DNA of 64,000 bases from Bradyrhizobium guangxiense (GTDB taxonomy: Bacteria; Pseudomonadota; Alphaproteobacteria; Rhizobiales; Xanthobacteraceae): positions 4,990,501-5,054,500 of the forward strand of contig NZ_CP022219.1 of assembly GCF_004114915.1 (NCBI RefSeq), given 5' to 3'. This document shows positions 43,648-52,879 of the stretch, in pieces (position 1 is the stretch's first letter; every line of letters starts with the position of its first letter). Both the position numbers and the translations under genes were made by a program. The notes beneath the pieces are model-generated. The model did no database searches and was not told the origin of the DNA. It saw only the letters and a program-made list of their open reading frames with translations.

Positions 43648-44604
43648 TCACTTGGACTCCCACGCAGCATTCACGGCCGTCGCGAGCCACCGCCGCGCCT
43701 CCTCCGGCCTCACCCATTCGAATGCCGGCAATTGGTGCCGGAACCAGGTGAATTGCCGCTTGGCATAGTGGCGGGTGTCGGCGCGGCCGATGGTGGCGGC
43801 CTGCTCCAGGGTGAGCTCGCCGCGCAGGTGCCGGATCAGGGCCGGCACGCCATGCGCCTTCATCGCCGGCAGCAGCGGATCGAGCTGTCTGGCGGAAAGC
43901 CGCTCGACCTCCTCGAGCGCGCCGGCCTCCAGCATGGCATCGAAACGGGCATCGATCCGCGCATAGAGCGCGTCGCGGTCGGGCGCGAGAAACACGGCGC
44001 GAAAACCGTCCTTCGGCAGCAGCGGCGGCTGGCCCTCCCGATGCCAATCCAGCAGCGAACGGCCGGTCGCCTCGACCACTTCGAGCGCACGCGCGATCCG
44101 GGTGCGGTCACGCAGGTTCAATCGCTCGGCGGCGCGTGGATCGCGACGCGCCAGTTCCGCATGCAGCGCCTCCGCGCCGTTCCGCTCCAGCCGCGCACGC
44201 ACGTCCTCGCGCAGCTCGGCCGGAATGGGCGGTACCACGGAGAGTCCCGCCGTCAGCGCCTTGAAATAGAGCCCGGTGCCGCCGACGAAGATTGGCGGGC
44301 GGCCTTCCGTTTTCGCCTCGTCGAGCGCCTTCGCCGCGTCGGCCACCCAGGCGCCGGCCGAGAAATTCACGGCCGCGTCGACATGCCCGTAGAGGCGGTG
44401 CGGAGCGCGGGCCTCCTCATCCTGTGTCGGCCGCGCCGTGATGATGCGCAGGTCTCGATAGACCTGCATGGAATCGGCATTGATGACGATACCGCCGGTG
44501 GCGAGCGCAAGCTCCAGCGCCAGCGCCGACTTGCCGCTGGCGGTCGGGCCTGCGATAAGCACGGCCTCGCCAACACGCCTTCTGCCGACTTGCTCCTCGT
44601 TCAC
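43648..44604 (-). CDS. miaA: tRNA dimethylallyltransferase
   Basis: Adds an isopentenyl group to A37 of tRNAs reading UNN codons. 318 residues with P-loop [38 protein letters not shown] (substrate and tRNA contacts), [18 protein letters not shown] and QFTWFRHQ near the end. GTG 44604 is preferred: GAGG lies six bases upstream and family proteins start here. Divergent from serB with only 11 bases between start codons. Confidence 0.95.
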   Translation of the reverse strand: MNEEQVGRRRVGEAVLIAGPTASGKSALALELALATGGIVINADSMQVYRDLRIITARPTQDEEARAPHRLYGHVDAAVNFSAGAWVADAAKALDEAKTEGRPPIFVGGTGLYFKALTAGLSVVPPIPAELREDVRARLERNGAEALHAELARRDPRAAERLNLRDRTRIARALEVVEATGRSLLDWHREGQPPLLPKDGFRAVFLAPDRDALYARIDARFDAMLEAGALEEVERLSARQLDPLLPAMKAHGVPALIRHLRGELTLEQAATIGRADTRHYAKRQFTWFRHQLPAFEWVRPEEARRWLATAVNAAWESK

Positions 44605-44615
44605 GAAAACCTCAA

Positions 44616-45521
44616 ATGTCCCTCGTCGCCACGCTGATCTGCAACCCCAACAATCCCGCGCTCGATACGACCATCGTCGATGGTGCCCGGGCCGTGCTGC
44701 CGCAGGCGGCACCCGCACACTGGCTGTTCGACGGGGTCGCGGTCGATATCCCCTTCGGCGCCGACGGTAACCTCGAAGCCGACCGTCACGCCATCGAGCA
44801 GCGGCTCCGCGAGCTTCGCGGCGACCTGCCCGTCGACATCGTCGTGCAGCCAGTCGGCGCCCGGCGCAAGAAGCTTTTTCTCGCCGACATGGATTCCACC
44901 ATGATCGGCCAGGAATGCATCGACGAGCTCGCCGATCTCGTCGGGGTGAAGGCGCATGTGGCCGCCATTACCGAACGCGCCATGCGCGGCGAGATCGAAT
45001 TCGAGCCGGCGCTGCGCGAGCGCGTCGCTCTGCTGAAGGACCTGCCTGCGAGCGCGGTCGACGAGGTGCTGGCCAAGCGCATCACGCTGACCCCGGGCGG
45101 CCGCGAACTGGTCGCGACCATGCGCGCCCACGGCGCCTATACCTGCCTCGTCTCCGGCGGCTTCACGCTGTTCACGAGCGCGGTCGCCGCCAAGATCGGC
45201 TTCCAGGAGAACCGCGCCAACGAGCTCGTCGTGCGCGACGGCAAGTTCACCGGCGAGGTGAAGGAGCCGATTTTGGGCCGCGCCGCGAAACTCGCCACGC
45301 TGGTCGATCTGATGGAGTCGTTCGATCTCGACGACATCGACTCCGTCGTGGTCGGCGACGGCGCCAACGATCTCGCGATGATCCAGGCCGCGGGCCTCGG
45401 CGTGGCCTATCACGCCAAGCCGGCGGTGGCGGCCGCCGCCGCGGCGCGGATCGACCACGGCGATCTCACCGCGCTGCTCTATGCGCAGGGGTATCGGCGC
45501 GAGGAGTTCGTGGAGGGGTAG
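44616..45521 (+). CDS. serB: Phosphoserine phosphatase
   Basis: Last step of serine synthesis; HAD-family enzyme. 301 residues: an N-terminal ACT-like region ([20 protein letters not shown]), then the catalytic motif [20 protein letters not shown] (two Asp), [18 protein letters not shown] (motif II) and [20 protein letters not shown] (motif III). Confidence 0.95.
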   Translation: MSLVATLICNPNNPALDTTIVDGARAVLPQAAPAHWLFDGVAVDIPFGADGNLEADRHAIEQRLRELRGDLPVDIVVQPVGARRKKLFLADMDSTMIGQECIDELADLVGVKAHVAAITERAMRGEIEFEPALRERVALLKDLPASAVDEVLAKRITLTPGGRELVATMRAHGAYTCLVSGGFTLFTSAVAAKIGFQENRANELVVRDGKFTGEVKEPILGRAAKLATLVDLMESFDLDDIDSVVVGDGANDLAMIQAAGLGVAYHAKPAVAAAAAARIDHGDLTALLYAQGYRREEFVEG

Positions 45522-45530
45522 TCTTTTTCC

Positions 45531-45632
45531 GTCATTCCCGGGCGATGCGAAGCATCGAACTATGGTGCGCAATTGCGCACCTGAGAATCTCGAGATTCCG
45601 GGTCTGGTGCTTACGCACCATCCCGGAATGAC
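45531..45632. repeat. Dispersed intergenic repeat, GTCATTCC family
   Basis: Ends GTCATTCCCGGG and CCCGGAATGAC are inverted. The inner GAACTATGGTGCGCAATTGC GCACCTGAGAATCT is nearly the same as in the copy at 14411-14528. It lies between the converging serB and degP genes. Confidence 0.85.
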
Positions 45633-45639
45633 AGGCCTC

Positions 45640-47136
45640 TTACTGCACGCTCAGCGCGACGAAGCGCAGCTCGCCGTCCGCGTTCGAGACCAACAGCAGC
45701 ACCGACTTCTTGCCGTCCTTCTTGAGCTGGTCGACGCGCTTCTGGATGTCGGCGCCGCTGGAGACGGCCTCCTGCGCGACCTCGACGATGACGTCGCCGG
45801 CGGAGAGGCGCTTCTCGGCCGCATCCGAATTGGCGTCGACATTGGTGACGACCACGCCCTTGACGCTCTCCTTGATCTTGTAGCGCGTGCGCAGATCCTT
45901 GTTCAGGGCGGCGAGATCGAGGCCGAGCGCCTTCTGCGTCACCGGCTTGTCGGGCGCCGGCTCATCGGTCTTCACCGCGGCCTGCACCTTGTCGGGATCC
46001 TGGAGGCGGCCGAGCGTGACCTTCTTGGTCTGCTCCTGGCCCTTGCGGATGATGACAACGTCGACCTCCTTGCCGACCGCGGTATCGGCGACGACGCGGG
46101 AGAGATCCTTCGGATCCTTGACGTCCTTGCCGTCGAACTTGACGACGACGTCGCCGGGTTCGATGCCCGCAGGCTTGGCCGGGCCCTTGTCGTCGATGCC
46201 GGCCACCAGCGCGCCGCGCGCCGGCTTGATGTTGAGGCTCTCGGCGATCTCGTCGGTGACGCTCTGGATCCGCACCCCCAGCCAGCCGCGGCGCAGCTCG
46301 CCGAACTGACGGAGCTGGTCGACGACGCCCACCACCGTCTTCGACGGCACGGCGAAGCCGATACCGATGGAGCCGCCGGAGGGCGAGATGATCAGCGTGT
46401 TGACGCCGATGACGTCGCCGTCGAGATTGAACAGCGGACCGCCTGAATTACCGCGATTGATGGAGGCGTCGGTCTGGATGTAGCTGTCATAGGGACCCGA
46501 GGAGATGTCGCGGTTCTTGGCCGAGACAATGCCGGCCGTCACCGTGCCACCCAGGCTGAACGGGTTGCCGATCGCAACCACCCAGTCGCCGAGCCGCAGC
46601 TTGTCACTGTCGCCGAACTTCACCGACACGAGCGGCTTCGGCGGCTTGATCTTGAGCACGGCGAGATCGGTCTTCTTGTCGACGCCGACCAGTTCGGCCT
46701 TGATCTTGGTGCCATCGTTGAGGATGACGTGGATCTCGTCGGCGTCGGCAATGACGTGGTTGTTGGTGACGACGACGCCCGAGGTGTCGATGATGAAACC
46801 GCTTCCGAGCGAGTTGGTCTTCTTCGGCGGGCCGCTGCCGTTATCGCCGCCCTTGCCACCGCCAGGACCCCTGCGGTTCTTGAAGAAGTCGTCGAAGAAT
46901 TCCTCGAAGGGCGAGCCGGGCGGCAATTGCGGCATGGTGTTGCTGCCGCCGCCCTTGGCCTCGACGGTCTGCGAGGTCGAGATGTTGACGACCGCGTCGA
47001 TCACCTTCTCGGCGACGTCGGCGATGCCCTCCGGTCCGCGCGCCAGGGCCGGCGTGCCGAACGCAGTGAAAGCACTGACGGCGAGCGCGGCCAGCCCTAA
47101 ACGCAAACGGGTCGGGGCAATGATGGCAGCGGGCAT
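45640..47136 (-). CDS. degP: Periplasmic Do/DegP-family serine protease
   Basis: 498 residues: signal peptide (ending PALA), trypsin-like domain with His in VVTNNHVIADADE, Asp in KKTDLAVLKIK and Ser in INRGNSGGPLFN, then two PDZ domains (LGVRIQSV region and the last 100 residues). A Gly-rich loop (RRGPGGGKGGDNG) sits before the protease core. Degrades or refolds misfolded envelope proteins. ATG 47136 places the signal peptide first. Downstream of hflK-hflC-DUF2065 on the same strand. Confidence 0.95.
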   Translation of the reverse strand: MPAAIIAPTRLRLGLAALAVSAFTAFGTPALARGPEGIADVAEKVIDAVVNISTSQTVEAKGGGSNTMPQLPPGSPFEEFFDDFFKNRRGPGGGKGGDNGSGPPKKTNSLGSGFIIDTSGVVVTNNHVIADADEIHVILNDGTKIKAELVGVDKKTDLAVLKIKPPKPLVSVKFGDSDKLRLGDWVVAIGNPFSLGGTVTAGIVSAKNRDISSGPYDSYIQTDASINRGNSGGPLFNLDGDVIGVNTLIISPSGGSIGIGFAVPSKTVVGVVDQLRQFGELRRGWLGVRIQSVTDEIAESLNIKPARGALVAGIDDKGPAKPAGIEPGDVVVKFDGKDVKDPKDLSRVVADTAVGKEVDVVIIRKGQEQTKKVTLGRLQDPDKVQAAVKTDEPAPDKPVTQKALGLDLAALNKDLRTRYKIKESVKGVVVTNVDANSDAAEKRLSAGDVIVEVAQEAVSSGADIQKRVDQLKKDGKKSVLLLVSNADGELRFVALSVQ

Positions 47137-47279
47137 TGGGATCTCCAGAGAATAGGATTCGGCGCTCAGACTGCGCTCGAACAGGGGGACGGCGCAAGCA
47201 CGGAGCTTAACGGGCCTCAAGACCCCGATAATACGGCGAAAACCCGTCTGCCGCCTTCACTTTGGCGTTGGCTCTGCGG

Positions 47280-47486
47280 CTAAACCGGGCGCCGCATCAC
47301 CCAGATCAGGATCAGACCGGCCACAGCCGAGCCGATGCCGACGGCCCGCAGGATGTTGTCCGGCGTGGCCATGGCGCTCTTCATGGCCTTGCGCATCCAG
47401 TTTGGACTTGCCGCAAACATCAAGCCTTCCAGCACGAACAGGATGCCCAAGCCGATGAGGAAGTCGGCAAACGCTATGGACCTCAT
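47280..47486 (-). CDS. DUF2065 small membrane protein
   Basis: 68 residues, two hydrophobic segments (FADFLIGLGILFVLEGLMFA and GIGSAVAGLILIWVMRRPV) around AASPNWMRKAMKSAMATPD, the DUF2065 pattern. The family is often beside hflC. Role unknown; probable partner of the membrane protease-control complex by context. Confidence 0.93.
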   Translation of the reverse strand: MRSIAFADFLIGLGILFVLEGLMFAASPNWMRKAMKSAMATPDNILRAVGIGSAVAGLILIWVMRRPV

Positions 47487-47558
47487 CGGATTGGAACCTC
47501 CCGTTGCACTGTTCTTGTCGGGACGAAGGGCGGCGAAATCCGCCGCCCTCCGTCTAGC

Positions 47559-48452
47559 TTACGGCTTCGCCGGCGTCGCCGCCGTCTTACCGGACGGGTT
47601 ACCAAAATACCGGAAGAAATCCGACTCCGGCCGCAGCAGGAAGCGGGTATCGTTCGACTTGAGCCCGTTCTCATAGGCCGTCATCGAGCGGTAGAAGGCG
47701 AAGAAGTCGGCATCCTTGCCGTAGGCCTCGGCGAACAGGCGGTTGCGCTCGGCATCGCCCGCGCCGCGGGTCTGTTCCGCCTGCGAATTGGCTTCCGCGA
47801 TGATCACGGTCGCCTCACGGTCGGCCTTGGAGCGGATCTCCTGTGCCTTCTGGCCGCCCTGCGCGCGGAACTCGGCGGCTTCGCGCTCACGCTCGGTCTT
47901 CATCCGCAGATAGACCGCCTGGCTGTTCTGCTCCGGCAGGTCGGCGCGGCGGATCCGGACGTCGACGACCTGGATGCCGTAGCCGTCGGCCTCGCGATCG
48001 AGCTGATCGCGGATGCGCAGCATCAGCTTCTCGCGGTCGTCGCGCACCACGTTGATGAAGGTGACCTCGCCGAGCACGCGGCGCAGCGCCGCGTTCAGGA
48101 GCGTGGTGAGCTGGATGTTGGCAGCCTGGATCGAGCCGACGCTCTGATAGAAGCGCAGCGCGTCCTTGATCCGGTAGCGCGCGAAGGCATCGACCACGAG
48201 CCGCTTCTGATCGGACGCGATCGCTTCCTGCGACGGGTTCTCCAGATCGAGGATCCGCTTGTCGATGTTGATCACCGAGTTCCACGGCGCCTTGAAGTGC
48301 AGGCCGGGCGCGGTGACGACGTCGACGGGCCGGCCGAACTGCAGCACGATGGTCTGCTCGGTCTGCTGCACCGTGAACAGCGACATGTAGCCGACGATCA
48401 CGACGAGCAGGAGCGCGATCAGCGTGACGAAACCTGTGACCGGAGACCTCAT
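47559..48452 (-). CDS. hflC: HflC, SPFH-domain protease modulator
   Basis: 297 residues: N-terminal membrane anchor (GFVTLIALLLVVIVGYMSLF), SPFH/band-7 domain (FTVQQTEQTIVLQFGRPVDV), and a coiled-coil helix (EREREAAEFRAQGGQKAQEI). With HflK it forms a periplasmic cage around FtsH. ATG overlaps the hflK stop (ATGA). Confidence 0.95.
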   Translation of the reverse strand: MRSPVTGFVTLIALLLVVIVGYMSLFTVQQTEQTIVLQFGRPVDVVTAPGLHFKAPWNSVINIDKRILDLENPSQEAIASDQKRLVVDAFARYRIKDALRFYQSVGSIQAANIQLTTLLNAALRRVLGEVTFINVVRDDREKLMLRIRDQLDREADGYGIQVVDVRIRRADLPEQNSQAVYLRMKTEREREAAEFRAQGGQKAQEIRSKADREATVIIAEANSQAEQTRGAGDAERNRLFAEAYGKDADFFAFYRSMTAYENGLKSNDTRFLLRPESDFFRYFGNPSGKTAATPAKP

Positions 48453-49585
48453 CGCGTGCCTCCGCTCGAGGGCTGACCGGCGCTAGGCGGCCGCTTGGTC
48501 GTCAGTTCGCCGAGCGGCAGGTAGGGCACGATGCCTTGGCCCGAGGAGCCACCGTCATAGACGAGCTTGTCCGCGCCGCCGAGCACGCGCTCCATCGTCT
48601 CCAGATAGATCCGTTCACGCGTCACGTCGGGCGCCTTCTTGTATTCCTCGTAAACCTTCAGGAAACGTGCGCTCTGGCCCTTGGCCTCGGCGACCGCCTG
48701 CTCCTTGTAACCTTCGGCATCCTGCTGGATCTTGGCGGCGCGTCCACGCGCCTGCGGCACCACCTGGTTGGCGTAGGTCTGCGCCTCGTTCTGCAACTGC
48801 TCGAGATTGGCGCGCGCAGCCTGCACGTCGCGGAAGGCGTCGATCACCTGCGCCGGCGGATCGACCTTCTGCATCTGCACCTGGGTGATGAGGATGCCCG
48901 CGCCGTAGCTGTCCAGCGTCTTCTGGATCAGCTCCTGCACGCCCTGCTCGGTGACGTTGCGCGCGCCGGTCAGGATCGGCTGGATCTGCGAACGGCCGAT
49001 CACCTCGCGCATCGCGCTCTCGGAGACCGCCTTCACGGTGCCTTCGGGATTCTGGATGTTGAAGAGGAAGTCGCCGACGCCGTCGGGCTTGATGCGCCAG
49101 AGCACGGTGAAGTCGACGTCGACGATGTTCTCGTCGCCGGTCAGCATCAGGCTCTCTTCCGGCACGTCACGAATGGAGCGGCCGCGCCGAGCCGGATCGT
49201 CGATCAGCGTCATGCCGATGGAGATGGTATTGACGCGCAGCGCCTTCGGCAGCAGCACGGTCTCAATCGGATAGGGCAGATGGTAGTTCAGGCCTGGCTG
49301 CACCGTGCGAACATGTTTGCCGAAGCGCAGCACGACGCCGAGCTCTTCGGACTGGACGCGGAAGAAGCCCGACAACAGCCAGAACGCGACGATCAGCAGC
49401 ACGATCAGCGTGATGCCGATGCCGGAGAAATAACCGCCCGGCATGATCTGCTGGAGGCGGTCCTGGCCGCGCCGCAGAAGGTCTTCCAGATCCGGCGGCC
49501 TCGGCCCGACCGGTTGCGGGCCTGAGCCCCATGGTCCCTTTGGACCCGAGCCCCATGGGCCACCGCCCTGATTCTTCCACGGCAT
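48449..49585 (-). CDS. hflK: HflK, SPFH-domain protease modulator
   Basis: 378 residues. Gly/Pro-rich cytoplasmic start (MPWKNQGGGPWGSGPKGPWG), one membrane span (IGITLIVLLIVAFWLLSGFF), SPFH domain (VQSEELGVVLRFGKHVRTV) and a long coiled coil. Partner of HflC. A perfect 18-base palindrome lies about 130 bases upstream. Confidence 0.95.
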   Translation of the reverse strand: MPWKNQGGGPWGSGPKGPWGSGPQPVGPRPPDLEDLLRRGQDRLQQIMPGGYFSGIGITLIVLLIVAFWLLSGFFRVQSEELGVVLRFGKHVRTVQPGLNYHLPYPIETVLLPKALRVNTISIGMTLIDDPARRGRSIRDVPEESLMLTGDENIVDVDFTVLWRIKPDGVGDFLFNIQNPEGTVKAVSESAMREVIGRSQIQPILTGARNVTEQGVQELIQKTLDSYGAGILITQVQMQKVDPPAQVIDAFRDVQAARANLEQLQNEAQTYANQVVPQARGRAAKIQQDAEGYKEQAVAEAKGQSARFLKVYEEYKKAPDVTRERIYLETMERVLGGADKLVYDGGSSGQGIVPYLPLGELTTKRPPSAGQPSSGGTR

Positions 49586-49712
49586 TCGACGCTCTCCTCG
49601 GCAGGGTGGAATTGCCCCCGCCCGCTTTGTCCGGTCCGGCTTTATAGGGGACAGGCAGGTCCCTTACAACGCAGCCCTGACCGTCCTCCGAGCTATGCTC
49701 GGGCACGAAAAA

Positions 49713-49730
49713 GTCAATGTAAACATTGAC
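49713..49730. promoter_or_regulatory. Perfect palindrome between folA and hflK
   Basis: GTCAATGT-AA-ACATTGAC, an 8-2-8 inverted repeat, downstream of folA and 128 bases upstream of hflK. It has no T-tract on either side, so it is more like a protein-binding site than a terminator. The regulator is not identified. Confidence 0.55.
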
Positions 49731-49738
49731 GAAAGCGG

Positions 49739-50248
49739 TTAATGGCCGCGCCGCCGACGATATGTCACATAGGAGACGTCCGCGCTGTCGTCGGGTCCGG
49801 CAGGATGGCGGACACGTTCAACCTCGTCCCACTCTGCCTTGTCGATGTCGAAATGCGTATCGCCTTCGGGCCGCGCGTGGACTTCGGTGATTTCGAGGCG
49901 ATCGGCGCGATCGAGCCATTGCCGGTAGATCTCGGCACCGCCGATCACCGCGATCTCGGTGACCGAACGCCGCAGGGCATCGCCGAGCGCAACCGCACCT
50001 GCGGCGGCGACCGATGTCGTCACGATGGCGCCATTGGCGCGATAGGCCGCATCGCGCGTGATCACGATGTTGGTGCGGTTCGGCAGCGGCCGGCGCAGGG
50101 GTTCGAAGGTCTTGCGGCCCATGATCACGGGCTTGCCGATGGTGAGCGCCTTGAAGCGCGCCATGTCGGACTTCAATCGCCACGGCATCGCATTGCCCGT
50201 GCCGATAACGCCATTCTCCGCGATCGCGACGACGAAAACGATCTCCAT
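49739..50248 (-). CDS. folA: Dihydrofolate reductase
   Basis: 169 residues. VFVVAIAENGVIGTGNAMPW, WRLKSDMARFKALT (active-site Asp), VIMGRKTFEPLRRPLPNR and EIAVIGGAEIYRQWL are the family blocks. Regenerates tetrahydrofolate after thymidylate synthase; thyA lies upstream on the same strand. ATG 50248 shares a base with the acetyltransferase stop. Confidence 0.95.
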   Translation of the reverse strand: MEIVFVVAIAENGVIGTGNAMPWRLKSDMARFKALTIGKPVIMGRKTFEPLRRPLPNRTNIVITRDAAYRANGAIVTTSVAAAGAVALGDALRRSVTEIAVIGGAEIYRQWLDRADRLEITEVHARPEGDTHFDIDKAEWDEVERVRHPAGPDDSADVSYVTYRRRRGH

Positions 50249-50733
50249 CAGGCGGCGCTCCCGGCAAGCCGCGTCAGCGCCGGCCCGGTTACGCGGCACA
50301 GCGTCCAGTCGTCCATCATGACGGCACCGAGCGATTTGTAGAACGCGATCGACGGCGCATTCCAGTCGAGCACCGCCCATTGCAGGCGCGCCCAGCCGTT
50401 GTCGACGCATTGCTTCGCGAGATAGACCAGCAGCGCCTTACCGAGACCTTTGCCTCGATGCGACGGCCGCACGTAGAGATCCTCGAGATAGATACCGTGG
50501 CGGCCGCTGAAGGTGGAGAAATTCACAAACCAGACCGCGAAGCCGACGGGCTCACCATTCCACTCGGCGATTGCGCAATAGAGTCGCGGCTGCTCGCCGA
50601 ACAGCGCGTCGGCGATGTCAGCCTCGGTCGCCTCCATTTCGTGCGAGAGCTTCTCGTACTCGGCGAGCTCACGGACGAAGGAGAGGACGAGCCCGGCTTC
50701 CCCGGGCTGTGCGCGGCGGATGTTGAGCGACAT
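50248..50733 (-). CDS. GNAT N-acetyltransferase (diamine acetyltransferase-like)
   Basis: 161 residues. RRAQPGEAGLVLSFVRELAE start, YLEDLYVRPSHRGKGLGKALL (acetyl-CoA loop, R-G-K-G-L-G) and VLDWNAPSIAFYKSLGA. The layout is that of spermidine/thialysine acetyltransferases. One-base overlap with folA means co-expression; acceptor unknown. Confidence 0.92.
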   Translation of the reverse strand: MSLNIRRAQPGEAGLVLSFVRELAEYEKLSHEMEATEADIADALFGEQPRLYCAIAEWNGEPVGFAVWFVNFSTFSGRHGIYLEDLYVRPSHRGKGLGKALLVYLAKQCVDNGWARLQWAVLDWNAPSIAFYKSLGAVMMDDWTLCRVTGPALTRLAGSAA

Positions 50734-50748
50734 CGCTTTAAAGGGCCC

Positions 50749-50793
50749 GCATGATCATATCGGAAAATCGCTGCACACTTTTCCGGATCATGC
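50749..50793. repeat. Dispersed palindromic repeat (GCATGATC type)
   Basis: GCATGATC...CGGAAAA and TTTTCCGGATCATGC form nested inverted arms around TCGCTGCACAC. This element is frequent in Bradyrhizobium/Rhodopseudomonas gaps. It lies between the thyA stop (50795) and the acetyltransferase start, where it could terminate thyA transcripts. Confidence 0.85.
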
Positions 50794-50794
50794 G

Positions 50795-51589
50795 CTAGAC
50801 CGCGACTTCCGCCTTGATGTGCGGATGCGGATCGTAGCCGACGAGCTCGAAATCCTCGTAGCGGAAGGAGAAGATATCCTTCACGTCGGGATTGATCCGC
50901 ATCACCGGCAGCGCGCGCGGCGCGCGCGTGAGCTGGAGCCGCGCTTGCTCAAGATGGTTGGAGTAGAGATGGGTGTCGCCGAGCGAGTGCACGAAATCGC
51001 CGGGCTTCAGGCCGGTGACCTGCGCCACCATCATGGTAAGCAGCGCATAGGATGCGATATTGAAGGGCACGCCGAGGAAGACGTCGGCCGAGCGCTGATA
51101 GAGTTGGCACGACAGCTTGCCGTTCGCGACATAGAACTGGAACAGCAGGTGGCAGGGCGGCAGCGCCATCTTCTCGACGTCGGCCGGATTCCAGGCGGTG
51201 ACGATCAGCCGGCGAGAGTCCGGCGTGCGCTTGATCATCTCGACGACATTGGCGATCTGGTCGATGCTGCGCCCGTCGGCCGTGGGCCAGGAGCGCCATT
51301 GATGGCCGTAGACCGGGCCGAGATCGCCATTGGCGTCCGCCCACTCGTCCCAGATGGTGACGCCGTTGTCGCGCAGATATTTGATGTTGGTGTCGCCCTT
51401 CAGGAACCACAACAGCTCATGCACGATCGCCTTCAGCGGCAGCCGCTTGGTCGTCAGCATCGGAAAGCCGGCCGACAGATTGAAGCGCATCTGATGGCCG
51501 AACACCGAGAGCGTGCCGGTGCCGGTCCGGTCGGTCTTCTCGGCGCCGTCTGAAAGAATCCGCTCGAGCAGGTCCTGATACTGGTGCAT
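50795..51589 (-). CDS. thyA: Thymidylate synthase (ThyA type)
   Basis: 264 residues, same as E. coli. [20 protein letters not shown], catalytic Cys in [20 protein letters not shown], then [20 protein letters not shown] and [12 protein letters not shown]. Methylates dUMP with methylene-tetrahydrofolate, giving dihydrofolate for FolA. ATG 51589 matches the family start [12 protein letters not shown]. Confidence 0.96.
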   Translation of the reverse strand: MHQYQDLLERILSDGAEKTDRTGTGTLSVFGHQMRFNLSAGFPMLTTKRLPLKAIVHELLWFLKGDTNIKYLRDNGVTIWDEWADANGDLGPVYGHQWRSWPTADGRSIDQIANVVEMIKRTPDSRRLIVTAWNPADVEKMALPPCHLLFQFYVANGKLSCQLYQRSADVFLGVPFNIASYALLTMMVAQVTGLKPGDFVHSLGDTHLYSNHLEQARLQLTRAPRALPVMRINPDVKDIFSFRYEDFELVGYDPHPHIKAEVAV

Positions 51590-51707
51590 GTGCCAATGAG
51601 CCTTTGGGGAGGCGGCGAACTTAGCGGCCGCCCCCGCGCTGCAACAGCTGCGATTCGCTGTCCGCACCGATTATACCCGGAAAAGTGAGCATCCCCCGCA
51701 CAAACAG

Positions 51708-51737
51708 CAAGGGGCGGAACTCAGGTCCCGCCCCTTG
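51708..51737 (-). terminator. Hairpin after tctC
   Basis: 10-bp arms CAAGGGGCGG and CCGCCCCTTG 23 bases beyond the tctC stop. The following tract on the minus strand is CTGTTTG, a weak T-tract, so termination strength is uncertain. Confidence 0.6.
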
Positions 51738-51759
51738 CCTATCGGCTTGAAAGTGCAGC

Positions 51760-52740
51760 TTAAGTCGCCGGCTTGAGCACCGGGGTCCACTTCGCGATCT
51801 CGTTCTTGACGAGGGTGGCCAGCGCCTCCGGCGTCCGCTCCGCCGGGGTGGGGATGACGCTGCCGAGCTCGAGCAGGCGCTTCTTCACGGTCTCGTCGTC
51901 GAGCGCCTTGCTGGCCGCAGCGTTCAGGCTTGCGATGATCGCGGGCGAGGTTCCCTTGGGCGCGAACATCGCATTCCAGGCCTGGGCCTGGAATTTCGGC
52001 AGGCCGGCTTCCGTGGTGGTCGGCACGTTCGGCAGCGACGGATTGCGCTCCGGTGTTGCGATCGCATAGGCCTTGATGGTGCCGGCATTGATCTGCGGCA
52101 CGGCGTTGACGATCTGGTCGCACATATAATCGACCTGGCCCGCCACCAGTGCGTTCATCGCAGGTCCCGTGCCGTTGAAGGGCACGCCGACCGGCTTGAT
52201 GTCGAGGATCGAGTGCAGGAGCTCGCACGAGACGTGCGAGACCGAGCCGACGCCGGCATGCGCAGCGTTGACCTTCTCGGCGTTGGCCTTCACGTAGGTC
52301 ACAAACTCCTTCAAATCCTTCGGCGGAAAGTCCTTGCGCGCCAGGATCAGGATCGGCGTGCCCGCGAGCAGCGCGATCGGCTCGAAGTCCTTCTCGGGGT
52401 GATAGGCGAGCTTCGGATAGAGCGGCACAGAGGCCGCATGCGTGCCCATGTGTCCGGTGATCAGGGTGTAGCCGTCATTGGCCGCGCGCGCGGCACGCGT
52501 GGTCGCGGTGGTGCCGCCGGCGCCGACCACGTTCTCGATGATGACGCTCTGTCCGAGAGTCTGGGCCATGTGTCCGGTGACGATGCGCGCCACGACGTCG
52601 GTCGGGCCGCCGGCCGCAAACGGCACGATCGTGGTGATGCTGCGCGTCGGATAGGTCTGCGCCGCTGCCGGCGCAGCAATGGCGCACAGCGAGGCGAGCG
52701 CCGCGGCGCATGCGCCCGTGAGCGCGCGAGTGAAGGTCAT
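51760..52740 (-). CDS. tctC: Tripartite tricarboxylate transporter, periplasmic receptor
   Basis: 326 residues. Signal peptide ends AAPAAAQ; then YPTRSITTIVPFAAGGPTDV, VIIENVVGAGGTTATTRAAR, GHMGTHAASVPLYP and VGVPFNGTGPAMNALVAGQV. It captures a carboxylate for the TctA/TctB membrane complex, whose genes lie just upstream on the same strand. A hairpin separates tctA from tctC. Confidence 0.93.
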   Translation of the reverse strand: MTFTRALTGACAAALASLCAIAAPAAAQTYPTRSITTIVPFAAGGPTDVVARIVTGHMAQTLGQSVIIENVVGAGGTTATTRAARAANDGYTLITGHMGTHAASVPLYPKLAYHPEKDFEPIALLAGTPILILARKDFPPKDLKEFVTYVKANAEKVNAAHAGVGSVSHVSCELLHSILDIKPVGVPFNGTGPAMNALVAGQVDYMCDQIVNAVPQINAGTIKAYAIATPERNPSLPNVPTTTEAGLPKFQAQAWNAMFAPKGTSPAIIASLNAAASKALDDETVKKRLLELGSVIPTPAERTPEALATLVKNEIAKWTPVLKPAT

Positions 52741-52762
52741 GTCGATCCCCTTGGACACAAAC

Positions 52763-52788
52763 AAATGCCGGCCCAAAGGCCGGCATTT
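52763..52788. terminator. Intercistronic hairpin between tctA and tctC
   Basis: Perfect 11-bp stem AAATGCCGGCC / GGCCGGCATTT, loop CAAA, with short T runs on both strands. It stands between tctA and tctC, so either tctC has its own promoter or the hairpin sets a receptor-to-channel ratio. Confidence 0.7.
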
Positions 52789-52879
52789 TCATTTCACGAA
52801 GCGGTAACACAAGTCGATCCGACTTCCGCATGCGGCGCGCCGACGCAGGGCGCGGGGGCGCCGCAGGAAGGCGGCGACC

